Below are positions 9,981 to 22,061 of a stretch of DNA of 64,000 nt, piece after piece. Positions within the stretch are counted from its first letter, which is position 1. Each line of letters opens with the position of its first letter. The notes beneath the pieces were generated by a model. That model saw only the letters and a list, made by a program, of their open reading frames with translations. It searched no databases and had not been told where the DNA came from. The position numbers were made by a program, and so were the translations under genes. The stretch covers positions 1-64,000 of the forward strand of contig JAGPNK010000004.1 of assembly GCA_020746835.1 (NCBI GenBank), given 5' to 3'. Source of the stretch: Stachybotrys elegans (taxonomy: Eukaryota > Ascomycota > Sordariomycetes > Hypocreales > Stachybotryaceae).

Positions 9981-11356
9981 CGAGCACAGGTTGGACTAGG
10001 CGATTAATCACGCCCGTGTTGGATGTATCTGGTCCCGTGTGTGTGTGTGTTGTGTTCTTTGAACCAGAAAGAGAGACAAGCAGAAGCAATGGATATAGAG
10101 CAAAAGAATAGGCAGTAGATGAGCTTGTTTGAAGTGACAAGCCTCTGCCTAAAGGGCATTGTACGATGGTTTCTCCATTGGAATATATATGTGCAGCAAC
10201 AAGATGGGACGCAGTCCCACAAGCACCGTCCATCACCGTGGTGGCGCCGTTGGTTCGGCCGAGCAGAAACACCGATGCAGCTGAGCAGGGATCTTAAGAA
10301 CAAGGTTGCGCGGCAACATTCCTATCATCTGTATGTTACTCTTTCAGGTGCGGCTGAGAAAGGCCCCAATACCTTGGCGGCCCACACATACACAGGGAGG
10401 GGCGGGCGAAGGCCTCGTGAAGTGCGAGAATCGTCCCATCCAAAGAAGGACTCCTTAGGTACATCTCGACGCAGGTGGCGGTGTCAAGACATTATGATTT
10501 GCACTACGACTGTTTGCTCTTGCTCAAACCCTGCGTGGCAGGTACTTTATGTTCTCGACGAGAACATTAGGAGGAGACAATAAGGGCGTGTGGCGGAGAG
10601 TAGCTATACCGCCAAGGTAATGCCAAAGAGATGGTAAGAAAAGGGGTGATGGCAAGACAGTGAAGACACTGTGGTCAAGGGCTTACTGTAAGACTTGTAA
10701 AAAGCTGGTCGCTGAGTATGCCACATTTGGAAGGTAGCTACTGATCTGCATACCTCCCTAGGCAATCTACTAATGTCGGTCTGTAACCGCTGAAGACTTT
10801 ATTATTATCCCCTTGACGGTGCTTGTGTGCCAGGGCGCAAAGATTGTTGCACTCTCCACAGCATCCCTGATACTAGCGCTACGCAGCAGTATACACTAGC
10901 CACGCGTAAATTGTAGTGTGCGTGACTGTATTCACCGGTATTGGTAGACATCCTTGTTTGGCACGCCAAGATGCAGCTGAGCACCGTCAACGGGGTAGAT
11001 CGGCGCTGTGGCTATATGGCCCCAAGGGCACTCTACAAGGCAGTCTATACGGCACTCTGTAAGGCACCCTATTAATCGATTTCCTTGGCTGGTGACATTC
11101 AACGTAAATGGTGACAATTGAGCCTCCACTCGTGGTCGGTAGAGAATATAGGTTGGGGTTTTGTGGCCACAATGAATCACGGGCGCAATATCTTGGAATG
11201 ATGCTGGCTTCTGGGACTCAAGTACAGCAGTATGGTCGAAGCTGGCAACTAAGAGGTGACATATTAAATAGTCGAAGCTGTTTACCCTATACAGCCCCTC
11301 ATCGTTGCGATAAAGGTGGAGGAAAGATAAGATACTAGTGATAATGATGGACAGCA
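9981..11356. other. intergenic region left of the transposon
   Basis: About 1.4 kb with a short GT-rich run near 10,038 and no recognisable coding sequence on either strand. It ends at the left inverted repeat of the transposon. Confidence 0.5.
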
Positions 11357-11390
11357 GTATCCCTTTGAGTGTGCTAAGGTCGCAAGCATG
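11357..11390 (+). repeat. left terminal inverted repeat of the DNA transposon
   Basis: 34 bp, the exact reverse complement of 21487-21520. It marks the sharp change from ordinary composition to AT-rich sequence. Confidence 0.9.
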
Positions 11391-12301
11391 TATTAGACCC
11401 ATATACCCCTCAATTTAGATTAGTACAAGAAGTAACTTTAACCCTTTCCCCACTAAAAGCCACACTAAATAGATATTCAAGATACTATAATAGCAGATAT
11501 AATTATAGTCAGGGGTATTAGTAAAGTTAATAATAAGCTTCTTATATAGCTAGATTACTATTAGTAAGAATAAAATAATAATATTATAGAAAGATTAAAT
11601 TTTAAGCCTATTAATAACTATAGCAGTGCTTTTATATTAATAGAGGTAAAATAATATTATTCACTTCTATTACCACTACTAGCAAGCCTAGTTAACCTTT
11701 TCCAGCTTTTTATACCTATTTTCCTTATAGAAAGATAGGTTTACTATATAAATAAAGCTCCTAAGTCTACTTAAGGTTCTAAATATAGTTCTTATAGTAA
11801 TAATAGCTATATAAAGTAGCCCTTATAGTAAGAGAAGGCTTAGAGCCTAACCTTAGTACTAGAGATCTATTTATAGCTTACTATATAGATTTATATAAAT
11901 TTACATAGGGAAATCTATCTAGAAGACTATTAAAAGGTCTCTAGAACTAAAAGATACTTTCTAAGTTATTCTATTATTAAATATATAACTTTTGACTAGT
12001 TCTAGCTACTATCTTACTATATATAAATTTCCCCCTTTTTATTACAGCCATAAAGGCTCTTTAAGCCCTATAATAAGTAGTCTAACCACCTATAGGCTAT
12101 TTCTTTATAACTCTAGATCCTAGGTATAAATCTCTCTATAGATAAGTATATAGTTAGCTTTAAAGGCTATATCTATAAAAAAATAACTATTCCTAGCAAA
12201 CCAATGCCTATTGGATTTAAAGTCTAGGTTATGGCTTAATTAGGCTATTTTCTACAGTAGATTTAGTATATACTGCGGTCTATACCTGCTATTATTAAAA
12301 A

Positions 12302-12424
12302 GATAAGGCAGGGCTTACAGTAGCAAGGCTTACAGTAGCAGCAGGGCTCATAGCAACAGTAGGGCTCATAGTAATAGCAGAGCTTATAGCAGTAGGGCTT
12401 ATAGCAGTAGGGCTTATAGCAAGG
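12302..12424 (+). repeat. short degenerate tandem repeat inside the transposase frame
   Basis: Imperfect units of about 15-21 bp built on GGGCTTATAGCAGTA. In the transposase frame they read as QGLQ/QGSQ-like repeats in which many CAG codons have become TAG, consistent with a former glutamine-rich linker damaged by RIP. Confidence 0.6.
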
Positions 12425-12429
12425 GAAAA

Positions 12430-13117
12430 AGCATAAAGCTACCCCTAATATAATAAAAGCTCTAAACCCTATACAAGCTATAGTAGTTTCCTTACTATTT
12501 AGGCTACTAGTAGCTATCTATTATATCTTTCTTAACAATCTCTTTTTATTACTATATCTTTTCCAGGCTCTTAGAGGTTAAAGAATAGCTACTATAGACA
12601 CTACCTAGATTAATAGTAGTATCTATAGGCCCTTTATTATAGCTAAATAGCAAGACTATACTAAAAAGTGCTAGGCTTTTAATTATATTAAGACTATAGC
12701 TATAGTAAATAGCTAGGTATATTAGGGAAAAGAGTCTAAACTATATAATTAATAGAAAAATATATACTAATCCTTTATCTAGCCCCTTAAGATTAACTAA
12801 ATTATATAGAAAGATAATACTCTTATAATAGTACTATTAACTAAGTTTATAGGGGATAAATTTATTTACTAGGTTTACTAGTAGCCCTCTATAATAATAG
12901 TATAGTTATACTTTATCTACTATAAATTTAGCTTTAATCTAGTTAAAGAACTCTCTATACTAAAGGCTATAGCTATTTATAATAAAAAAATAAATACTAT
13001 AGATATAGAGAATTAACTATAGACTATAAAAGGTCTTAACTACTAGAACTATAGAGGGGAGTAGTAGATAATAGCCTAGACCTTTTTACTTAAAGTAGCC
13101 CTTATTAATAGCTATCT
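12430..13117 (+). pseudogene. piggyBac-like transposase remnant (continues after the Gypsy insertion at 21,057)
   Basis: In one frame KALNPIQAIVVSLLFRLL, then IYYIFLNNLFLL and LFQALR, follow the piggyBac block that normally reads YHVFLDNLFSS; the catalytic Asp appears as Asn, a G-to-A change. Further on, KELSILKAIAIYNKKINTID and then FLLKVALINSYL match the end of the catalytic domain. The Gypsy target site falls within this last motif. Stops are frequent and mostly TAG. This is a non-functional relic. Confidence 0.7.
13113..13117. repeat. target-site duplication TATCT, left
   Basis: The five bases TATCT directly before the left LTR are repeated directly after the right LTR at 21052-21056, as expected for Gypsy integration. 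Confidence 0.85.
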
Positions 13118-13464
13118 TGTTATGATGTAACAACCGCATAGGTCACATAATAGGTTATGTAACCTATGGAGAACCGAGGATCCACTAGACTAACCGGTCC
13201 AGAGCGAGTCCCAGTCCTAGATTGACAGTCCTACTAAACGGCCAGTCTATATAGTATATAGATAGAAGGATTCTATATCATGTGCCTAGCTAGAAGCCTA
13301 CCAGCTATTAATACAACTTGATTACCTCAATTACTATATACATTAAGTATTTAACCATTACTAGACATAATATACACTTAATAGTATATACACCCTAACT
13401 GCTCTACTAATAACTAACCCTAATACAATTGGACTTAGTTATAGTTAGGAACCCAACTGTTATA
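13118..13464 (+). repeat. left LTR of the Gypsy element
   Basis: 347 bp, starting TGTTATGATGTAAC and ending near GTTATA. Aligned to the right LTR at a constant offset of 7587 bp with no gaps at the anchors checked. Confidence 0.9.
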
Positions 13465-13559
13465 CATTAATAGCTCTTGTTTAGATGGTTACTGTATACC
13501 CTTAAGTAATACTCTTGAAAACGCATATGTCAGCTCGATCAACTGACAATAAGATGGCT

Positions 13560-14400
13560 AATATACCCCCTAGCAATGTGGAGCTCCAAGCCAAGATTTA
13601 AATGCTTAGGAACCGCTTTAATAACATAGGCGCTAGAGGAGGACTAATCTAAGAAAACCAAGATAACATTGCGGCCATACAAGCCACAATCAATACACTC
13701 ACACAGCAGAATAACGCCTTAAACAAACAAAATAGGATTCTACTAGGATGCATTAATGTCTATAATCTCGCTGCCAATGCTGCCTATATTGCGGCCAGTG
13801 AGGTGGCCGCGACCAGAAGTAGACAAGGAGCCCACAAGGAAGGGTCTATCCTTAAGATTAATAAACTAGATAAATTCAATAGTAACCCTGCCAAAATCCA
13901 AGACTTCTTTAGACAACTTAAGATCTATTTTACCTACTTCCTAACAACCCTTAGAACTAATAAGGCCAAGATTAATTTCACTATTACTTGCCTAAAAGGA
14001 AATGCTAAGAAAATGTTCACTCCGGTCCTATAGGACTAATGCCTATACTTAGCGAAAGCCAAAGATAATAAGGACATACAGGAGGATGAAACAGTAGATG
14101 CCTTTAAAAACTTCAGTGAGTTCAAGACATGGGTCAAGAACTCGTTTAGCGTTGTCAATGAAAAGCAACAAGCTGCTGCCAAACTCAGGAGCCTCTATCA
14201 AACCAAGTCAGCTGCCTTATACATTGCAGAAATTCACCAGCTAGGGTTGATCCTGGAGTGGGACAAAGAAGTCATTATTAACTTCATCTATATAGGGCTA
14301 AAGGATAAAGTTAAGGACAAACTCGCCAAGGTAGTGGAGCTACTAGACACTATAGCTAAGTATACTACTATAGCCATCTAAATTAACAAACATCTCTATT
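13560..14400 (+). pseudogene. Gypsy gag remnant
   Basis: An open piece (13803-14033) reads LKINKLDKFNSNPAKIQDFF and then QLKIYFTYF, the capsid-type start of fungal Gypsy gag. Matching fragments continue to about 14,400, interrupted by TAG codons. Confidence 0.7.
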
Positions 14401-16899
14401 AATAAGACTAGGAAAAGAAGCATATAACTAGTAATAGTAGAAGGACTAGCTATCCTACAAACTAGGGAAAGAAGTGATAAGAAGGATACTCCACTGCATA
14501 TAGAACGTACATAGAAGCCATAGACACTAGCATTAGTGCCATACAGTAGAAAAACAACATTACCTACTATAACTATAGCAAGAAAGGCTACATTTAGAGG
14601 AACTATTTAGAGCCAACCTAAAATAAGTTCTAGGCAGAAATGTCTAAAAGAGAAGGATTTAGGGGAATGGATAAGAAAGAACACATACGCTTTACACCAC
14701 TCCCTAATAAAGGAAACACTAGTATCAGGACCACAATACACACTATAGTAGTTATCATACATAATAAAGAGAAGCTACAATTCCACAGACTTACAACCCC
14801 GTTAAATTAGAACAACTATAAAGCCATATAGAAGGACAACTTTAACCCCACTAAATAGAATAAACTCTACAATAGAGAACTTAAACATAGATATACACCT
14901 AAGGAACATTTCAACAAGGAAGGACTCTACCAGAGACCAGAGAATTGGGAGTACTAGACGCCCAAGCTTATCTTTATAGAAAAAAAGAACCCCTATACCT
15001 TAGTTAGATAGAGCTACTATAAGGATAATAACTGTGAACTTTATAAGTATAAGAAGTATTATCGCTTTAGATACTATTGTATACTATAACTATAGAACTA
15101 GTTTAAAAAAGCATAGTTAAATAACTTCAACCTAAATTAATAGACAGTTAGCTATATTTAGAATCTATATAAAGAACAACTCTAAGCAGATAAAGCCATT
15201 AAATAGGGACCCCTTAGATCTCTACAAGAGATTGTTAAAACCTACTGGGATTCTATAGACAATCTCTAGATACCACAAGATGTCTAATAAGTATAAAAGG
15301 CCCTAGAAAAGCAAGATAAGAAGTAACAAGAGCGAAGACTTACACAAGACACAATTGTTACCATAATGTCATACAACTAGAATAGAAATCCCATTAACAA
15401 TATCCCTATGCAATCCTAACAAGTAAGCCAATTACAGCAAGTAAGGCAATTCATAGAAAGAACCCAAATGCATTACCAGAATCAAGGGATTATATACCTA
15501 TACCTCACTCACGCCAAGTACAATATCACAGTAGAACTTAGGCTAGATATCTTAGAAAATAATATTATTAGTAATAAAAACCACAAATAGCCCATGGAGT
15601 TAATAGAGGAAAGAATCTAGAACGTGCAATCTAACTGGAATAGTAAGGAAGTACAGAAGGTATTATAAAACTCACACAGTATATAGACACAACTAATACA
15701 TTGCTCCAAAGAGATAGAAATAGAGCGGGCTATTAAAGCACTTAATAGCATCATCAGAGAACAAAGCCCTAACAATAACAGATTCTATGTCCATAGAGTA
15801 AAAACAATCCAAGCTCTAGGCAAATAGACAAAATAGAAATAGGCAGCAGGAAACACCCCTATTGCCTATAGAAATTACCCAGACTATAACAAAGTCTCTT
15901 GGGTATTATACTACACACACTTATATAAAACACACAGCAAGAATAAATTCAGGAACAACTGTTTCCCCACTAAGATTACAACTACCCCAGTACCTAAATA
16001 CTATCTACATTAAGATCTCAAGAACTATCAGGTAACAAGGAAATAGTTATACAATCTATTTGTCCTTAAATAAAGGAACAAAAAGTATAGTAGCCAGTGC
16101 ATAAGAGCACTAAACCACAACAACTATCTATATAAGGAATGCAAAATACACATACAAGCCAAAGTCACAGACTGGCACAACACATTAAAAAACTAAAGAC
16201 ACCCCCTAAGGCAGGATGCCAAGACATAGGGCACAAGGTCCTATACATGCACAACAATAACAATAAGGAGCAAGAACTCATTATATAAGTATGGGTTAAT
16301 AGACAATAGCTTATAGCATTTCTAAACTATAGAGTATAAAAAAATTACATTAGCCCTAAGGCCGTGAACAGGCTTAAGCTACCATAGAAATTAATATAGA
16401 AAACCACTATCTAAGACACTAATGGAAATGCCCTACTAAAAGAAGGTATTACAGAAGAGATTAATTACCTCTATCTATAAGTTACAGACAGTAATATATA
16501 CATATATATCTATATTAGGAAATTCCAAATAGCAGACATACTCTTAGGATATAAATAGTTCAAAAAGCACAACCCACAGATTAACTGGGAAACTGGCCAG
16601 GTAGAATCACTTAAGTAAACCACGCCTAGCTATACTAAAGCAAACTTAGAGAGATCTTAACCTTCTACCAAACAACCAGGAGAAGGCAGGCAGAGAATAG
16701 AATTCTTGCCACCCCTACAAAAGACAGCGTACAAGTAGATATAAGGGTAAAGGCAATAAGCAAATTACATTATATACCAAATAATACAACAGTTTAAAAA
16801 ACTTAGCAAAAACCTTAAGGAAATAAAGCAAGGAGCAATAGAAAGAAAGAAAAGACTAAAGAATATACTAACACAGTACTACAAGTACAGAAAGCTCTT

Positions 16900-19800
16900 T
16901 AACAAGGAAGTTAAAGGAGAACTACTACAATACTCTAAATGGAACCACAAGATTAACATTGTTAATAGAAAGCAACCGCACTCTAACAAACTATATACCC
17001 TTAATATAAAACAGGAAAAAGCACTTAAAGAGTACCTAGAACAGATACTACATTAAGGAAAGATCTAAGTATCTAAATCATTAGCCAGATACCCAGTCAT
17101 ATTTATACCCAAGAAGAATAGAAGACTATAACTAATTGTCAACTACCAACAGCTTAATGCTATTACTATTAAGAATAGAATACCATTGCCCCTAATAGAA
17201 GAAATGAGAGATAGACTATATAGCAAAACAATTTTCACCACACTAGACCTTACATTAGCCTACAATTAGATCTAAATAAAAGAAAGACACAAGTAGAAAA
17301 TAGCATTCAGAATAAAGTATAGACTTTATAAATACCTCACTATACCACAAGAATTAACTAATGCACCTGTAACATTCCAACAAATAATTATATACATTCT
17401 AAGGGAATACCTTAATATCTTTATTATCTATTACCTTAACAATATACTAATCTTCTTAAATAATAAAAAGGAATATAAGAAGTATATATACAAGGTACTA
17501 TAACTCCTTAAAGATATATAACTACTGGTTAACCCTCTTAAAAGCAAATTCCATAAAAAGAAAGTAGCCTTCCTAGGACACATCATCTTGCACAATGAAA
17601 TCTAGATAGACCTAAAGAAGATTGCAGTAATCAAGGACTGGAAACCTCTAACAAACATTACAAAAGTACAATCCTTTGTTAGCCTAGCAAATTACTACTA
17701 ATAGTTCATTAAGAACTTTAGAAAGATTACTATCCCTTTTACAGACATTATATAGAAAGGACTTAAGTTCCAATAGACAGAGAAACAACAAGGAGCCTTT
17801 AAACAGATTAAAGACACTATTACTAGCAAACCCATACTAAGGACTTTTAACCCTAAACGAGAAATCAAACTTAAGACAGACTTATCTAACTTTGTAAATA
17901 GAGTGCAAATCAGCTAGAGAGACAATAAAGGGAACCTACACCCTATTGCATTTTGGTCACACAAACTGCATAAAGTGGAGCTTAACTACCTAACATATAA
18001 TAAGAAATTCCTAGCAATAGTAGAAGCCCTTAGAGAATTCAAGTACTACTGCATAGGCAGTAAACACTAAATCAAGATTTTCATAGATTACAAGAACATC
18101 ACTTACTTTGCCACCACTTAGAAATTAAGCAAGTAATAACTTAGTTATATAGAGTACCTTACCCAATTTAACTATATTATTATCTATTATAAGAGAATGG
18201 AGAATAGAAGAGCAAACGCTATTAGTCAGAGACTAGATCTCAATAACAGACAGCCTATTATCAACAAATAACTCCTGGAGAAGACTCTAGAAAAACACTT
18301 GCAATAGACTAGAGTTATAAGGATAGAAAATATATAACTGAGGGAATAATATCTTAAGATAATCTAGAGGATTATTACAGGGTGGCATTTCAGGGATTTC
18401 AAAGGATAAAACACTATTGCAGGAACTAAATAGACTATACATAGAGAAAAGGTCTACTTACCAGACAAAGTGGAACATAAGATCATTAACAACTACTATA
18501 TTGCCAACTATTACAACCCTAACAAAACAATAATACAGGTTAAATAGCTTTATAGCTCTAATACCCTTAATATAGCCCTAAAGGAATAAATAAAGAAATA
18601 CTAATCCTATAATATAAGCATTACAAATATCTTCAAGACAGTATACCTACTATTACAAAGAATTAAAAAGCATAATAATAGCATAGACAATAGTGAACAA
18701 ACGTTACACTACCAAGTGCCAGATAACATTAGGGACAACTTTATTTAATATATACATGAATTGCCTATACATAGACATCAGGAAGTTACAAGAACCCTAG
18801 AGTGAATCAAATGAAACTATAAGTTCCCTAATATAAAGAAACACATTGAATGTATTCTCATACAATATAACATCTGCAATAAGGCTAAATCACAACAATA
18901 CAAGCCTTATAGAGAATTACAACCTCTTCAAGTACCACTCTAACTATAGAAGTTAATATCTATGGATTTTATTATTAAACTACTAGTATTATAAGACCCT
19001 ATAACAGGGCATGCCTACAATAGCATCCTAGTTATTATCAATAAACTCATAAAGTTCTATCTCTATATTCCTTATAATAAATCAATAGATATAGAGGAAT
19101 TTTTATATATCTTCCTACAATATATTATTACCACCTATGGATTACTACTGGACATTATTATAGATAGAGAAATGCCATTCTTCTTATAGTTCTAGCAATG
19201 TCTTATAGCATAACTTAGCCTAAACCACAAGCTTAGCACAGCATAGAGACTACAAGTAGATGGATAGACTAAACGCATGAACCAGACACTTAAAGTATAC
19301 CTATAATGCTACGTCAACTATAAGCAAGACAACTGGGTAGAGAAGTTACCTATGGTATAACTTGTATATAACACATTGGTTAACAAGACTACTAAGCTTA
19401 CACTAGCTTATACAAACTTTAGATTCACACCCAACACCTACTGAGAATGCAGGAAAGGACCCCTAGCACCCAAGGCCATACTTAAGTTAGACAACTTAAA
19501 GAACCTATACAAGCAGCTTCAAATGGAAATTCTCTTTATATAGGAATAAATAAAGGAACACTATAATAGAAAACAGTTAAAGGGACCAACCTTCCAGAAA
19601 GAAGATATAGTTTACCTCACTATAAAAAACATTAACATAAAATAACTAAATAAAAAACTTAATTACCACTACATCAGACCATTCCCAGTTAAAAAGTATA
19701 TCTCTAATAATAACTACAAGCTCAACCTACTAGACAAGGTACAGCTGCACCCAATTTTCCACATTTCACTATTAGAACCTATAGAAGGAACCATCTACAT

Positions 19801-20000
19801 TGGAAAGGCATACATTAACAAAGCCACCCCAGAACAAAAATAGAAGGTTAAAAAGATCCTTAACTACAAAAAGAATAAAGAAATAGAAAATCAGTGGAAA
19901 TACCTTATCAAATGGAAGAACTATAAGAAATTAGAAAACACATAGAAGCCACCTAAACACCTATCCTACACCCAGAAGGAAATTCAGCGGTACTATCAAC
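16900..20000 (+). pseudogene. Gypsy pol remnant: reverse transcriptase, RNase H, integrase, chromodomain
   Basis: Reverse transcriptase at about 17,095-17,480: [40 protein letters not shown], and IIYYLNNILIF where YLDDIL is expected, so both catalytic Asp have become Asn. An RNase H-like stretch follows near 17,860-18,120. The integrase core is near 18,955-19,200 (MDFIIKLLVL, then NSILVIINKLIKFYLYIPYN and LDIIIDREMPF). A chromodomain lies near 19,840-19,960 (VKKILNYKKNKE, then YLIKWKNYKKLENT). In-frame TAG and TAA codons are numerous. Confidence 0.85.
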
Positions 20001-20690
20001 AAGTAAAGGAGACACATCCTATAGGTCAGGACTAAGCCTAAAAGAAAACTAATCAACATTATTAGGAACACCCATTGCCTACAACTCCTCCACCAAGTAA
20101 AACTCATAAGTATCCAAAAACAGGAGAATGCTATTATCCTCATCCAATTGGGCAATACCACAATAGATTACAGTCTTACAATAGGAATACATGTTTGCAT
20201 GAATTTTTTAGATCTAGGACAAATATACAGCAGCTATGGCTATACAGGCCTAAAGTGCAGAAAGTTCATCTAACAAACACAACAAATCATCGCTAGCAGA
20301 ATTTTCCTCACAAGACAGGCAGGCCTCATGAGAATTCAAGAATTACACTAGAAGCGCAGTTAGTCAAGAAGGAAGCACAAGGGAAGAAAGACATACAAGC
20401 CAAGGCTACCAAAATACCATCACAACAGACCTTTCGCAACACACACTCATAACAACGCCCTATATTCTCAACCATAACACAGTAACAACTATAGAAGAAG
20501 CACTGTATACATAGTATATCTACATCGCAACCAGCAAGAAGAATAGATTCCACAAGTGTTTAGACCTCACAACATTTGCAAGTACTATGTAATATGGTTA
20601 GCCTTAGAAGTAAAAAGAACAAAGGGAATAAGGCACCAACAGAACAGGGACAGGCAGGCCTCTTATATAGTCTCGGGACAAAAGACCACC

Positions 20691-20704
20691 AAGGAGGGGC
20701 ATTA
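20691..20704 (+). other. polypurine-tract-like sequence
   Basis: AAGGAGGGGCATTA directly precedes the right LTR, the position where plus-strand DNA priming occurs in LTR retrotransposons. Confidence 0.5.
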
Positions 20705-21051
20705 TATTATAATATAACAACCACACAGGTCACATAATAGGTCACGTAACCTATGGAAGACTAAGGATCCACTAGACCAACCGGTCTAGAGCAAGTCCCA
20801 GTCCTAGATCAACAGTCCTACTAAACAGCCAGTCCACATAGTATATAGATAGAAGGATTCTATATTATATGCCTAGCTAGAAGCCTACCAGCTATTAATA
20901 CAACTTAGTTACCTTAACTACTACATACATCAAGTATTCAACCATCACTAAACATAACATACACTTAACAGTATATACACCCTAACTACTCTACTAATAA
21001 CTAACCCCAATACAATCGGACTTAGTCATAGTTAGGAACCCGACCGTTACA
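20705..21051 (+). repeat. right LTR of the Gypsy element
   Basis: 347 bp, starting TATTATAATATAAC where the left LTR has TGTTATGATGTAAC (three G-to-A changes in 14 bases). It ends GTTACA. Confidence 0.9.
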
Positions 21052-21056
21052 TATCT
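21052..21056. repeat. target-site duplication TATCT, right
   Basis: Direct copy of 13113-13117, immediately after the right LTR. Confidence 0.85.
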
Positions 21057-21486
21057 ATTATAGTAGTAAGCTCTAGAGCCCTTATTATAGTCCCTCTATA
21101 GGGTATAAAGGCTATAGTAGTAGTGCTTTATTAATAACTTTATTACTTTATATAGGAAGACTAGAAGTATAAGATAGTATTTCTATACTAAAGATATAAT
21201 AATACCTCTATTATAGTATAATCATATTAATAAGGGTAAAGGGGGCCTTTATTTTAGCTATTAGGGGCTCTAGGTAGATAAGGTATAGTCATGAAGTTAG
21301 TAGCCCCTTAGGTAGGTTAGTAAGAATAGGGTTAAACCTATAAGAATATAAAAGGGCTATAATATATATAATATAGCTATATATACCTGGCAGAAATGCT
21401 AGGACTTCTATTATAGCTTAATTTCTTAGGAAACTAAAGTCACGATTTTTTTCTATATTTTTATTAATTAAAAACCCTGTCTGTGA

Positions 21487-21520
21487 CATGCTTGCGACCT
21501 TAGCACACTCAAAGGGATAC
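21487..21520 (-). repeat. right terminal inverted repeat of the DNA transposon
   Basis: 34 bp ending CACACTCAAAGGGATAC, the reverse complement of the left end at 11357-11390. Base composition returns to normal immediately beyond it. Confidence 0.9.
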
Positions 21521-22061
21521 AGTCTGAGGTGGAAGCAACAGAATCGTCCAGCTGTCTAGGGTAGCTGACTGGCCCAGCCACACGTGGCTGAGAGCACCAT
21601 CACAAGTCAGCGCCACATTCTTGACAGCTATGGAAAGCCTTTGGTCATGCCATGCGTCGGGATATGACTTAAGCACAAACATATATACACGTATACATAA
21701 TCATCGTTTTCGAGAAGGGGATGAGGGCCATGCTAGAGGGGATTTTATTCACGTTAATACGCTTATTGGGCATATGGTACCTATCAGTGTAAGTCAGTGT
21801 AAGGAGAACGCAACGTTGCCTACATCATCGCTTACACTTGCTAGCAAAACAACTGCAATCTTATTCTAACCTGCGAGTATGGACCAAGTCTCCCTATACG
21901 TCATTTAAAGACCATGTATCAAAGGCCCAGAATTTCAGGCAAGTCCACGTTGACAATAGCTGACTCCAGTTGACCATTCGATGGGATCATTTCTAATAAC
22001 TCCCCGGTATTGTTGCAAGCCTACCCAGCAGAACTTCGCGGCGCTGCAATTCGCTGAACAG
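21521..22061. other. intergenic region right of the transposon
   Basis: 540 bp of ordinary composition with no recognisable gene; it presumably holds the 3' untranslated region of the desaturase. Confidence 0.45.

Larger units (their letters stand above)
13118..21051 (+). mobile_element. Ty3/Gypsy chromovirus LTR retrotransposon, RIP-inactivated
   Basis: A 7.9-kb element with paired 347-bp LTRs, a perfect 5-bp target duplication, gag and pol in the same direction, and a chromodomain at the end of pol. Order: LTR, gag, reverse transcriptase, RNase H, integrase, chromodomain, polypurine-like tract, LTR. This is the arrangement of chromoviruses. Stops litter every frame and LTR differences are almost all G/A or C/T, so it is dead. 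It lies inside the transposase of an older piggyBac element. Confidence 0.92.
11357..21520 (+). mobile_element. RIP-degraded piggyBac-type DNA transposon carrying a nested Gypsy element
   Basis: Bounded by 34-bp inverted repeats, 11357-11390 (begins GTATCCCTTTGAGTGTGC) and 21487-21520 (its reverse complement), and strikingly AT-rich compared with both flanks. Removing the nested retrotransposon leaves about 2.2 kb. The body encodes a wrecked transposase whose fragments match piggyBac-derived transposases. Many codons have become TAG/TAA, the outcome of C-to-T changes. I could not recognise an intact TTAA duplication at the ends; the outermost bases are TA on both sides. The superfamily call rests on the transposase, not on the ends. 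Confidence 0.75.

Noticed and set aside
10119..10583. 154-residue plus-strand open frame
   Set aside because: It lies in the arrestin gene's upstream region, overlaps competing frames on the other strand and has no protein-like motif.
10932..11402. 156-residue minus-strand open frame
   Set aside because: It crosses the left inverted repeat of the transposon and shows no domain or consistent composition.
11357..21520. Tc1/mariner assignment for the DNA transposon, from the flanking TA
   Set aside because: The transposase fragments match piggyBac-type blocks; a flanking TA is weak evidence in AT-rich sequence.
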